64,000 nt of DNA from Caenorhabditis elegans (taxonomy: Eukaryota > Nematoda > Chromadorea > Rhabditida > Rhabditidae), in NCBI RefSeq assembly GCF_000002985.6, contig NC_003282.8, forward strand, positions 13,268,001 to 13,332,000, given 5' to 3'. Shown here in pieces: positions 23,098 to 32,829 of this stretch. The translations under genes were made by a program, and so were the position numbers. Under the pieces are notes generated by a model. It was not told the origin of the DNA and made no database searches. It saw only the letters and a list, made by a program, of their open reading frames with translations. Position 1 is the stretch's first letter; every line of letters begins with the position of its first letter.

Positions 23098-23164
23098 CGA
23101 ATTTAGTTACTAGAAAATATTGAAATAAATTTTAATTTCTAGTAATATGTTTTTGATTTTACGG
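23098..23164 (-). promoter_or_regulatory. Intercistronic region with SL2-type trans-splice acceptor
   Basis: The 67 bases between the kelch gene stop and the next ATG are T/A-rich on the minus strand and end in TTTTCTAG (plus-strand 23,110-23,117), followed by 12 bases and ATG. An in-frame cis-splice joining the two coding regions is not possible, because the bases after the acceptor read TAACTAA. The size fits operon gaps in this species. Confidence 0.65.
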
Positions 23165-26100
23165 TCACGCAAAACCAACCCTGAAAACGTATTCTCCGGA
23201 ATTTGAATTCAAAAAGTATCGTGTTCGATCTTCTCGTTCGTGAAATTTGATTTGAAATCGCTCAATGATTTGACGCTCTTTTTCTTCGACTTTTCCCAAT
23301 TTGTAGAATATACTGTATATTTCGGGTACTTGATTTGCGCGCAGGTTTCCACAATAAAGTCCTGAGAATTTCTGAAAAAAATGGGGAAATTTGTTTCATT
23401 ATTAGACTAAAAATGGCCCAAGAGATCGGATACTTCTCAAAAATGGAGCTAAAATTAGCCATTTCCTTATGAAATTCGGAATTTTTTGGGCAATTTTGAG
23501 TCCAATTTCCTTTAATTCCTTACATGTGGAAAAGAAAGTCTCAAACTTTCGATGGCGAATCTCTGGAGCCGTGGAACACCGATCCAGGAGCTTAGCAGAA
23601 TATTATTACGGGGAGCGTTTCCTCGAATTCCATGAACGCCACCGAATGTGAGCATCCATCCGTCTTCGGTAATCGTTGTGTCGTGGAAGAAAACCTTTTC
23701 TGGAAGAACTTGATCCGATTTTTCCCAGGAGCTTGTGTCCAAATCGAAAATCCATACGTTGTTGTGGAGTTCGGCCTTAAAAAAATAGATTTAAAAATAA
23801 TTATTTTACGTTTTCGAGCTCAAATAATCGAATTTCGTAATGATACTTCTCAAAAAATCTGAAAATTGAGCTCATTTTGGCAAAAGCCTCAAATTTACAA
23901 GGAAAGGAAGTCAATCTAGTATCGGACTTCGAATCGAGACGTATGTCATTTGAAAGCTTATGGTTAGCCTAGATCACCACAAAAATTTTAGCGGCGGAAC
24001 TCAACTCTGAACCCCTGAAAACGCCATCTGAAAATTTTTCTCTGCGCCCTCCTGGTTTTCAATACTATTTCGTATTTATTCATTTTACATATACAAAAAT
24101 CATCTTCAATATTTATAAAATGGTTTAAAACATTGAAAACAATAAAAATCAGTGATAGATGGCCGAATGGTAAATGCTTGGTAAAACGGAATAAAGGTCT
24201 CGTGTTCGATTCTTTCAGTGGCAATTTTTTTTAATTTTTAAAAATTGCAATCGCGCCCTGAATTTTTATAGCTAACTTTTAAACATTTTATTTAGCAAAA
24301 ATTAATTGCATGTGAACCAAGGAACCATTTAATTGAATAATCTCAAAAAATTTTTTTTGGTATTTAAAATTTTCGAACTCAAAATTTCCAGTCCCATATA
24401 TTTGACCGAAAGTAGGAGCAAGGCTTGTGTTTGGGTAATGTAATATGTTGCACCGATGCTTTTTGAAGGTTTGAATATGGCTTCGGACCTTTTTGTGAAA
24501 GAAAAACGGTTTCAAAGGTACATCCATTACATATTTCAAGCAATTTTTAAGCTTAAAAACCACCTCATATTCGGTGCAAAAGGCTCAATTGGAAGAAATT
24601 TTTACCTTTTTATATGCCCCGATACAAAAAAATAGTTTTGAAAATTTTTCAAAAAAAAATTTTTTGACAAAAAATTTGGCTTCCACTGGACCGCAAAAAT
24701 TTCAGATTTTTGCAAAAAAATAAAAATTTCCAAAAAGCTTCCACATTGTTTGTTTGACCCTAAAGACCCCCAAAAACAATTTTTAACCGCTCATAGCCAC
24801 TTTTAAGGCCATTTACTTGACCTAGAATTCAGCAAAAAAATGCACTGGAGCACTTTCAGATGGCGCTTTCAGGGGTTCAGAGCTGAGTTCCGCCGCTGAA
24901 ATTTTTGTGGTGATCTAGTCTAAACATAAGCTTTCAAAAGGCAAAGTCCGATACTAGATTGACTTCCTTTCCTTGTTAGGCCAATTTTCCGTTTCATTAG
25001 TGCACATTTTGGACGTTTTTCTCATGTCATTTCGTTGAATAAGGTAATTAAAGGCCGCATTTAATCGTCTTTACTATTAATATGTACCTTAATTAACGAA
25101 ACAATTTGCCGAAATTTCAGATTTTAGCTAAATTGAGCTCAATTTTTCAGAAATTTTTAAGAAGTCTTACCAAAGTATGCAACAAAAGAATAATAATCAG
25201 ATAAAAGTTAAATTCCAACAGCTGTAACAGGGAAAAGTCGGTAGAGTTTAAAACTTGGAACTTGAAAAAACTTGGAAAACCGAAAAAACTCAGTGGGCGA
25301 TGCCAATTTGCAACCACCGCACGCTTATTTCGCAAGCCTCGCACGTTTTTTTCAGTGATCTTGTTGCCTTTTTTCGAGAAAAAAAAACGCGCGAGGGCTG
25401 CAAAATAAGCGTGCGGTGGTTGCGATTTGGCTCCGCCCACTGAACCCTGTTTCGATTCTGTTTTGGTGGGGATTTTTGAGCCAAACCGAAAAACCGGCAT
25501 GTTCAAAAAACCCGAAATTGTTAGTCCTTTTTTCAGAGAAGAGTCTACCAACCGTTGTAGGTGTAGTTGGATGATCAACTCCGCCAGAAATGATTACTTT
25601 TCGTCCCCGGCGAACTAGTGTGTGACATCTTCGGTTCTTGGGAAACCCGAATACCACATCTGGAATGGTTTGAAGTTCATTCGTTTCCCTTGTTCGAATA
25701 TTCAGTGTGACGATCTGAAATTTAAATTATTTAATTATTTAACAATCATCTTACTTACAAGGGAAGGTTCTGAACTCGTTATCGGACTTCGTTACGCCAC
25801 TATATACATTCGATAGAGGATAGTTACAGATGATCCCTTCAAAAAATTTAGCTGCTTCAGAGCAGGTTTGGCCAAGTTGTGACGTCTTGAAGTTTGATGC
25901 TGAAATTCCTCATATCAAGTGATATTTCAATGACTACCACGCTGCAGAAACACCAGTGAACTCACCACTCTCAATTAGCGTTAGCAAACATGGCTTGGTG
26001 GCCGAGTGGTAGTGGCGTGAGTTTCGAGGTGTGGTATTCGTGGTTCGGTTCCCCGTCAACATAAACTTTTTTTTTTAATTTTTAAAGTCAATCCATTTCC

Positions 26101-29100
26101 AATTAGAACACATCTATAAACTTTTTCAAGTGGGAAAATGTGCAGATATTATCCCTATGAATCAAATGCGTCAATTCTCCAAATTTTTCCGAAGTGTTTT
26201 TTTTTTGTTGAAATAATTGTTTTTTTCACTGATTTTTTTCCGTAATTCAAAATGTTTTTATTATATTTTATAAATGATTAAATGAAAGTAATACATTAAA
26301 TTTTCAAATAATATCATCGTGGTTAAAAATGTAGGCCACAAGAAGAGCTGTTAGGTCCCACCACGCTTCACACCTTTCTTGTAGTTTTTTTTTTGTTATT
26401 TTCTGTTGACTCGTCTTCCGTTGTCTATATTTTAACTGAAAATGCCCTTCCGCCCACAAGTAATCATCGGAGAACTTATGAAAACGTTTGGAACTAATAC
26501 AAACGCGTTGCCAATGAGTCGATAAGAAACGAAAACTGTCGAGAAATTTACAAGGATTCTCAAAGATGCTGAAACGGACGATCTTCTTATTCAAAGTGAC
26601 GACGAAGAAGAAGTATTCGGAGGAATTGTTGATGAAGAGGACTGGAAACCTGATGACGATGATCCATCCGCTTGCGTAGTACCCGATAAAGTGAACTTCT
26701 CTTCTGGAGCTGCCATTGATGTTGCAATGGTAAGTGTTTAGAATTTATCAATTACTCAACATTCGCTGATAAATAATTGGCTAATAAATAAAATTTGAAA
26801 TACATTACTTTTTACAGGTGCATAGTGCCGTTGAATTTATGACTGATGTCAGAACAAAGAAACTACGATCTTTTGCTTCAATGCAGCGTAGGTATCGTTT
26901 TATTAAAACGCAACATGACATGCAGAAACTTCGCGTTTTTGCTAAAAATAGTGAGTATTAACAGCTTCATATTCGGTATAAAACTGGGTTTTTAAGACGA
27001 AATTCAATGCTCACGTGTTTCACAATTTTCGACACTTTCTGGACTTCTTCGTACAAAAGTTTTTGAGGCAATCGATGACAGTGAGTATTCCTATTATTGA
27101 AAAACTACTGTGTTTGCACGACAAGTAGTGCATTCTTTGTCAGACTTAAAACACATTTTGAAGGAATTTCGATTGACAAGTTCACGCTACGCCGTCTTGC
27201 AGTGCAATTGAATGATGAGCACGTCCATATTGAAGGATTTCAAGCAAGCGATGGCTGGCTGAAGAAGTGGAAAAAGACAAACGGTCTCGTTTCTCGCCAC
27301 GTAACTACTTTCATCACTCGTGCCAATTACGTCAATAAAGAGCTCACAGAACAAGCTGCCAAAAAGTTCGTGGAGGAAGTTAAAGCAGAATTGGCAACTT
27401 TGGATCCTGATGTCGTTTATAACTGTGACCAAAGTGGGTTCACGAAAGAACAATATTGCAAACGGTAAATTCTAAACCGAGTTTTTCAAAGACCATTAAA
27501 ATTTTTAGGACGCTCGCACCAAAAGGTGTTAAACGTGTTGAAAGACTGGTGTGACTATCGTTTTACATTATGCAACTTTATTAAATTGTAGGAGAAAGGT
27601 GGAAAATTTCCCAAAAAAGGGCACTTCTCACCAGACAATCTGATCATCCGAGCTAATACGTCCCACATTATGAATAAACAACTAATGGTCGACTGGGTTG
27701 AATCCGCTGTTTGTGATCCTTCGAGGCCAACCGAGGTTGTCCTGCTTCTAGACGCTTGGCCTGCTTGGAAAAACGAAGGGGATGTTCAAGCTGCAGCATT
27801 ATCCGGAAATACAGTACATGTGAGATCTATTCCACCAGGAGCTACATCATTTATTCAACCTTGCGATCTTTACTTTTTCTGTCCGTTGAAGAATTTTGTC
27901 AAAAAGGTGAACGCGTACATCATCTACTCCGGTATCACCTTCAAGACGTCAGAGCGTGACAACCTGCTTCGCGTGATATCTGCAGTGTACCGTGTCTTTC
28001 GTGCACCAATTTTCCAATCATGCTGGAAGTACGGCTGGATCCAAGGAGGATACATAGATGACCAACATGTCAAAGTGGAAACTCCATCCAAATTTTGTTT
28101 CAAAGTTTCTGGATACTGTTCGCAAAAGAAAACGAGAGATACGATGTGTCAAGATACGGCTTTTCTTCTTTGCCCATACTGTAAGAAGGTTTTATGCTTT
28201 AACCACTGGGTTGGATGCGGCTTCCCAGCTCATAAGTGTAAGTGTTAAAAGCCATTGTTGAGTATATTATATGTTGCTTTTGTTTTTTTTTTTTAATATT
28301 GGCATCGTTCGTTTGTTTTTTACATAAACTTTAAACATCTGTTTTATTGTGCTTTTAACTATAACACATATTGAAAAAAAAAATCGGAAAAATTTGGAGA
28401 ATTGACGCATTTGATTCATAGGGATAATATCTGCACATTTTCCCACTTGAAAAAGTTTATAGATGTGTTCTAATTGGAAATGGATTGACTTTAAAAATTA
28501 AAAAAAAAAGTTTATGTTGACGGGGAACCGAACCACGAATACCACACCTCGAAACTCACGCCACTACCACTCGGCCACCAAGCCATGTTTGCTAACGCTA
28601 ATTGAGAGTGGTGAGTTCACTGGTGTTTCTGCAGCGTTGTAGTCATTGAAATATCACTTGATATGAGGAATTTCAGCACCAAACTTCAAGACGTCACAAC
28701 TTGGCCAAACCTGCTCTGAAGCAGCTAAATTTTTTGAAGGGATCATCTGTAACTATCCTCTATCGAATGTATATAGTGGCGTAACGAAGTCCGATAACGA
28801 GTTCAGAACCTTCCCTTGTTAGTTGGAATACCTGTTCAAACCCGAAAACCTCTCTACTATTGCCTCCACCAAAGAAAAGCAGACAATCCGTCTTCTCATC
28901 GTATGTCGCTTCCAATCTGTATCGCCCGGCGTGGCCCTGGAGTTTGAAAAATTAAAAACATTTAGAAATATTTCTAGAAATCCGAATGAAAATGTACCTC
29001 GTTTTGTGAGACCAATTCAGAATGCCACGTGAACTTTTCGCTTTCATGTTTCGCTTCGGGATTCACCTTCATTGTCAGTGAATGCACGTCAAAATTGAAA

Positions 29101-29727
29101 CGAACACCTTCGGTTCCTCCGATAATATAATACTTCCCAGGAATCTCGCCAGCACATATCGCCTGACCGTATAGTGGAATCGGAAGTGTTCCTTCTACTG
29201 TGACTTTGTGAGAAACAACTGTACAATCGTCATTATTGACACGAAGAAAGTAGAGACTATTCGATGAGGTGAATCCGAACATTGTGCCACTGCCTCCGAA
29301 AATCAAAAAGGACTTGGAATATGGATATACTTGTATCACTGAAAAAATAAAACAGATAAAACAATTCGTTAAATTTCAATATATAATTTAGGAAACGAAC
29401 AGGCAAACGAAGCCAAGGCTTCCGGGAATTCTCCTTTTGTTTCGTATCTTCTCCATTCCAGGGTAGCTAGATTCATTGCCCATAATTCTCGAAAAACTGA
29501 TCCTCTTTTGATTTCGGTTGTGTAGCCGCCGACTACGTAGAAATACTCGTTATCAGTGAAGCACCTGTGTCCGGAACGACTCATTGGGTCTGAAAACACA
29601 TAAATATTTCATTTTCTATATTTTAATTTTTATATTGTGGTATGATTTTATTACAGTCTTGATCTCCTTTTTCGACTGGCTTGAAGGGTTTGATGATTTG
29701 ATTCAGGGTGGATGATCCGGGATACAT
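23165..29727 (-). CDS. Kelch-repeat protein, KLHDC10 homologue
   Basis: Seven exons: 29727-29655, 29589-29401, 29338-28998, 28936-28832, 25714-25553, 23775-23524 and 23371-23165 (442 aa). Kelch blades are visible as SGHRCFTDNEYFYVVGGY, SFLIFGGSG, YYIIGGTEG, LLFFGGGNS, KVIISGGVDH and WMLTFGGVHG. The order, the spacing and the tail after the last blade match human KLHDC10, a substrate receptor for a CUL2 ubiquitin ligase that recognises C-terminal glycine degrons and helps in ribosome-associated quality control. The MYPGSS start directly follows an acceptor; the exon upstream (29,781-29,985) could be 5' UTR or could add an in-frame N-terminus. Two introns contain transposons. The donor of exon 29589-29401 is TGTTCG and that of 25714-25553 is GTTGGT, both weak. 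The N-terminal extension of the human protein is missing. Confidence 0.85.
23898..24975. mobile_element. Non-autonomous Tc5/Tc4-related DNA element (1,078 bp)
   Basis: Inverted ends begin CAAGGAAAGGAAGTCAATC and match over about 125 bases (23,898-24,020 against 24,850-24,975). The element is flanked by a TTA duplication on each side (23,895-23,897 and 24,976-24,978). A three-base TNA duplication is the mark of the Tc4/Tc5 group. The ends and the TATCGGACTTCG block resemble those of the larger element at 25,758-28,818. No transposase frame is present. The interior holds A-box and B-box-like motifs (24,160-24,170 and 24,203-24,213). It sits in the kelch intron between exons 25714-25553 and 23775-23524. 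Confidence 0.85.
24158..24224 (+). other. tRNA-like Pol III promoter motifs inside the small element
   Basis: TGGCCGAATGG resembles a tRNA A-box and GTTCGATTC a B-box, about 33 bases apart, which is a normal spacing. I could not fold an acceptor stem around them, so this is not a working tRNA gene. A similar pair is found in both ends of the neighbouring Tc5-like element. Confidence 0.5.
25287..25447. repeat. Short inverted repeat in a kelch intron
   Basis: Arms at about 25,287-25,345 and 25,384-25,445 pair through blocks containing AGTGGGCG and GCAACCACCGCACGCTTATT. The loop contains TTGCCTTTTTTCGAG. It lies between the two transposons and outside the exons. Confidence 0.75.
25990..26063 (+). 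other. tRNA-like segment in the left end of the Tc5-like element (mirrored at 28,514-28,588)
   Basis: A-box-like TGGCCGAGTGG (26,000-26,010) and B-box-like GGTTCGGTTCC (26,042-26,052) have tRNA-like spacing, and GCC/GGC could form a D-stem. Acceptor-stem pairing is poor. The inverted copy in the right end has the same motifs (28,525-28,535 and 28,569-28,579). This may be a captured tRNA or a Pol III promoter. Confidence 0.55.
26582..28248 (+). pseudogene. Tc5-type transposase, probably inactive
   Basis: Readable segments in order are 26,582-26,729 (acidic, DDLLIQSDDEEE, no in-frame ATG found), 26,819-26,951, 27,000-27,081, 27,149-27,466, 27,510-27,552 and 27,601-28,248. A CENP-B-like helix-turn-helix region (DGWLKKWKKTNGLVSRHV) precedes a DDE core. 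Candidate acidic residues are Asp in VYNCDQSGF, Asp in VVLLLDAWPAW and Asp in IQPCDLYFF. The C-terminus is Cys-rich (CPYCKKVLCFNHWVGC, ending HKCKC). The joint after 27,081 puts the next segment out of frame, and the stretch between RVERLV and EKGGKFPKKG looks shortened. I therefore judge it broken, although a missed exon could rescue part. In the family the protein cuts at the inverted ends and inserts at CTNAG. Confidence 0.65.
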
Positions 29728-29991
29728 CTAGAATTATTATTAGGATTAAAATTAAATTGCAATTTAACTGAAAATGTTACCCATTGTGAAAAAGGCGTCC
29801 ATCCAATTTGTTGAACCATTAATTCGACTAAAATTCCGACGGAATTGCGAGAATAAATTAATTTGTGTGGAAAAAATGAGAGAGTGTGTAAACCGAGGAG
29901 ACGCAGCGCAATGCAAACGCGCTCCGTTGATAAATCGACCGCGTCGCGAGAAACCGCCCACTGTAAAGCTCCCAATTTCATTCATTTCCTA
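29728..29991. promoter_or_regulatory. Divergent promoter region between the kelch gene and micu-1
   Basis: The two coding starts are 264 bases apart and face away from each other. The stretch is repeat-free and includes an open minus-strand segment (29,981-29,781) with a GGGTAAC donor, which is probably a 5' leader exon of the kelch gene. One short region may therefore drive both clusters. Confidence 0.5.
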
Positions 29992-32013
29992 ATGCTTCAT
30001 TGCTCATTTCTACGCGTTATACCTATCAAAAATGCTTCAAAACGATTAATTATTGTCAGAAGTTTAACGTCGGCGCCGGCGAAAACCAGTGGTAAGCTAT
30101 AGATCCGTAGAAATCGATAAATTCTCCATATACGTTTCAGAGGCGGAAAAACAACAAGATTCGCTGAAAAATATCGATGCTGGCGAGAAATACACGGCTC
30201 TCGGAAATATTCGGCAGAAAAAGGATGTTTTTCACTACACAGACAGGTAATATAGTCAATATTCTCCCGGTTTACTCAATAAAATGTATTTTTCAGAGCA
30301 AGCGGCGTTGGATATTCCCATTACTCCAGTTCAGTTTATCAGCACCGCCCGTATATTTGGCCACCGCTCAGAAAGCTGTACCATTGGAATTATGCCTTGG
30401 TGATCGCTGGAATGGTTATCCTGATGAGTGATTTCGAATGGTTCGTGCTCTCCTGCGTCGATTTGTTTTTCGTATTTCACCGCTTTTTCAGGCTCAAGGA
30501 TCAGATCAAGAGCGCATCGTTGCCGTTCCGTCCAGAAGCATCACAAAAAGAAGTGAGCTGCTCCTGCTAGTTCACCTAATACCAGCTTGTGTGTTGTGAT
30601 TTCAAGATAAAAATAGTCAGTTTCAGTTATTCTGTTAATTTTTCTCACAAGCTTCTTAGGTTTACAACCTCTCACGTGTTTATTTTTCTATCACTCCTGC
30701 AATTTTTCTAATTTGCGGTCTTCAGGAAGTCACTGAAAGCAATGGTGAAGTAGAGGAAGTCAAAGAAAAGCCAAAGAAGAAGAAACTGGGATTCAGAGAG
30801 CGAAGAATCATAGAATATGAAGACAGATTGAGGCTTTATTCCACTCCGGATAAGATTTTCAGATACTTTGCGACCCTGAAAGTGAGTCACTTTGACAAAA
30901 ATCTATTTATTAGTTGTATTTTTCAGATCATCGATCCTAACGAAGACAGTGGACGCTTTGAAGTTTTCATGACTCCTGAGGATTTTCTCCGTTCTTTCAC
31001 TCCGGGTGTGATGCAGCCGAGACGTTGGGGGCTTGATAGTTTTAAAAACTATAATCCTGAGAAGCATAAACGTCACAAGTTCTCCGACCCTGACAGTATT
31101 TTTTACAAGCTCGGCGAGAACGGTCTCATAAACTTCAGTGATTATCTGTTTCTCATGACTCTGCTCTCAAGTGAGTTTTAATACTCGTTTTTCTTTCAAA
31201 ATATCATTGACTTTTCCAGCCTCTCACGCGGATTTCGCTCTCGCATTCAAAATCTTCGATGTAGATGGGAACGGTGCGCTGGATAAAGAAGAATTCACAA
31301 AAGTTCAACAGCTTATTATGTCCCAAACAACTGTAGGACAGCGTCATCGAGATCATATAACGCCAAACCAGTCGTTCCGTGTCGAGACAAACTCCGCTCT
31401 CGAAACATATTTCTTTGGAAAAGACGGAAAGGGGAGCTTGTCGTCTGAAAAATTTATCGAGTTTCAAGAGCGTCTACAACACGACATTTTAAAGATGGAA
31501 TTTGAACGGAGAGATGCACTGGATAACCCGGATGGACTTATCAACGAAGATAGTTTTGCTCAACTTCTCCTTCTTCATGCTCAAATTAATGAGAAGAAAC
31601 AGAAGCATATGTTGAAGCGGGTTAAACGAAGATTTAAAGGAGAAAATTTGAAAGGAATCAGTTTTGGAGAGACGAAAGCATTTTTCGAGTTTTTGTATCA
31701 CATTGACGATGTAGATATTGCTCTACACTTTCATAAAATGGCTGGAATGTCGATAGATGCGAAGCTACTTCAACGAGTTGCGGTCAAAGTGACTGGAATA
31801 CCTCTATCGGATCACGTTGTGGATGTGGTGATTACTTTGTTCGATGACAATTTGGATGGAAAATTATCACATGAAGAAATGGTTGCTGTGATGAGGAGAA
31901 GAATGCGTAGAGGTTTAGAGCGACCAAGAGATACTGGACTTTTCCGTTTGTTTGATGCAGTTCTGGAATGTGGAAAACGAGCTTATCACGCCAGTCCTCT
32001 TCCATTTTATTAG
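29992..32013 (+). CDS. micu-1: Mitochondrial calcium uptake protein 1 (MICU1), first gene of an operon
   Basis: Seven exons: 29992-30091, 30141-30246, 30297-30440, 30492-30552, 30726-30881, 30927-31170 and 31220-32013 (534 aa). The N-terminus is basic and suits a mitochondrial targeting sequence. A hydrophobic segment ([12 protein letters not shown]) and a basic [16 protein letters not shown] stretch follow, then the MICU core with [15 protein letters not shown] and [12 protein letters not shown]-hand 1 is [12 protein letters not shown] at 284-295 and EF-hand 2 is [12 protein letters not shown] at 479-490. Both have the acidic first and last positions needed for calcium. MICU1 sits in the intermembrane space and keeps the uniporter closed at low calcium, opening it at high calcium. 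An AATAAA lies at 32,048-32,053. The next gene starts 174 bases on. Confidence 0.92.
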
Positions 32014-32187
32014 TGGTGCCCATGGCCACTGTAAATACTTGTTTATAAATAAAGCTTTTCATTCTTTTTAACAAATTATATTTGTTATGTTCATAAAAAG
32101 TGTTCGTTTCACTTTTCTTATCTTAATTTCATTTTTTTATTCTTTATTTCTTTCTCCACATTTTAAAACACATTTTTCAGGAAAATC

Positions 32188-32625
32188 ATGTCGTTGGCTT
32201 TGAGAAAGACTTTGGGCGTCGCTCGCTTTTCCATGAGAACCGCCAGCTTCCAGGCTGTTCCAACCAACGCCGGAAAGACCCCACCAACCCTCGAACAATT
32301 CGATCCACTGAACCCAGGAGAGTGGCAACTCGGAGCCGGAGGAAAGATCCTTCCACGTCTGCCAGAGGGAACCAAATGCGGAAACCTTGTCATGGGAAAG
32401 TACGGACTCTACGATCCAATCCTCAAGAAAAGAGTTGATACCTACGCCAATGCTCTTCTCGAAGGAAAGAAGTCCGAAGAGGCTGGACCATTCGATGTCG
32501 CTGTCAGCAAGATCGCCAAGGTCCTTTCCTACATCTGCTTTGTCATCGCCATCTACAACCTCATCTCGTTGGTCAACGGAACTCCACTTCCACCACTTAG
32601 CCACGTCAAGGCTCCAGGATCCTAA
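32188..32625 (+). CDS. Unrecognised 145-residue single-pass, probably mitochondrial protein
   Basis: A single exon. The first 25 residues (MSLALRKTLGVARFSMRTASF) are rich in Arg, Ser and Ala without acids, as in mitochondrial import sequences. The middle holds PLNPGEWQLG, PEGTKCGNLVMGKYGLYDP and a Lys-rich stretch. One membrane segment lies near residues 112-128 (YICFVIAIYNLISLV), followed by a short Pro-rich tail. Codon use is strongly biased to C-ending codons (GGA CCA, ATC, AAG), as in highly expressed worm genes. That suggests an abundant protein, such as a respiratory-chain accessory subunit, but I cannot assign one. It follows micu-1 by 174 bases with a TTTTTCAG acceptor 7 bases before the ATG, and precedes csn-6 by 204 bases with an AATAAA at 32,702-32,707. 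Confidence 0.85.
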   Translation: MSLALRKTLGVARFSMRTASFQAVPTNAGKTPPTLEQFDPLNPGEWQLGAGGKILPRLPEGTKCGNLVMGKYGLYDPILKKRVDTYANALLEGKKSEEAGPFDVAVSKIAKVLSYICFVIAIYNLISLVNGTPLPPLSHVKAPGS

Positions 32626-32829
32626 ATAATTTCCACTCGATTGCATTATCTCTTTTTTGTAGGAAGTTTTATGTTCTGTAAAACTTATGTCAATGTGAAT
32701 CAATAAAATTCCCGTTTAGCTTGTTTTTCCACCAGTGAATCCAGGAATATTTTCAAAATTTCCAAATCATTATCTGGCTTGAAACAAAAAAACCGATTTC
32801 GAAACCAAATTTCGAAATAATTTTCAGAA

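Larger units (their letters stand above)
25758..28818 (+). mobile_element. Tc5-like DNA transposon, 3,061 bp
   Basis: The ends read CAAGGGAAGGTTCTGAACTC in opposite orientation. The inverted repeats extend about 435 bases (25,758-26,192 and 28,384-28,818). A TTA duplication flanks the element (25,755-25,757 and 28,819-28,821), and rejoining the flanks restores CTTAG, which fits the CTNAG target of Tc4 and Tc5. Tc5 itself is about 3.2 kb with ends of about 0.5 kb, so this is a slightly shorter relative. It sits in a kelch intron, 13 bases from the splice donor on the minus strand, and its transposase is on the opposite strand to the host gene. Each end contains a tRNA-like segment. Confidence 0.9.

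Noticed and set aside
29781..29981. Extended N-terminus for the kelch protein (MKLGALQW...)
   Set aside because: It can join in frame, but the residues do not resemble KLHDC10 and the MYPGSS start fits the exon after the acceptor. Kept as probable leader.
31171..31219. Independent start of an EF-hand protein at 31,171
   Set aside because: These bases are the intron between the last two micu-1 exons. The joined frame gives a full-length MICU1.
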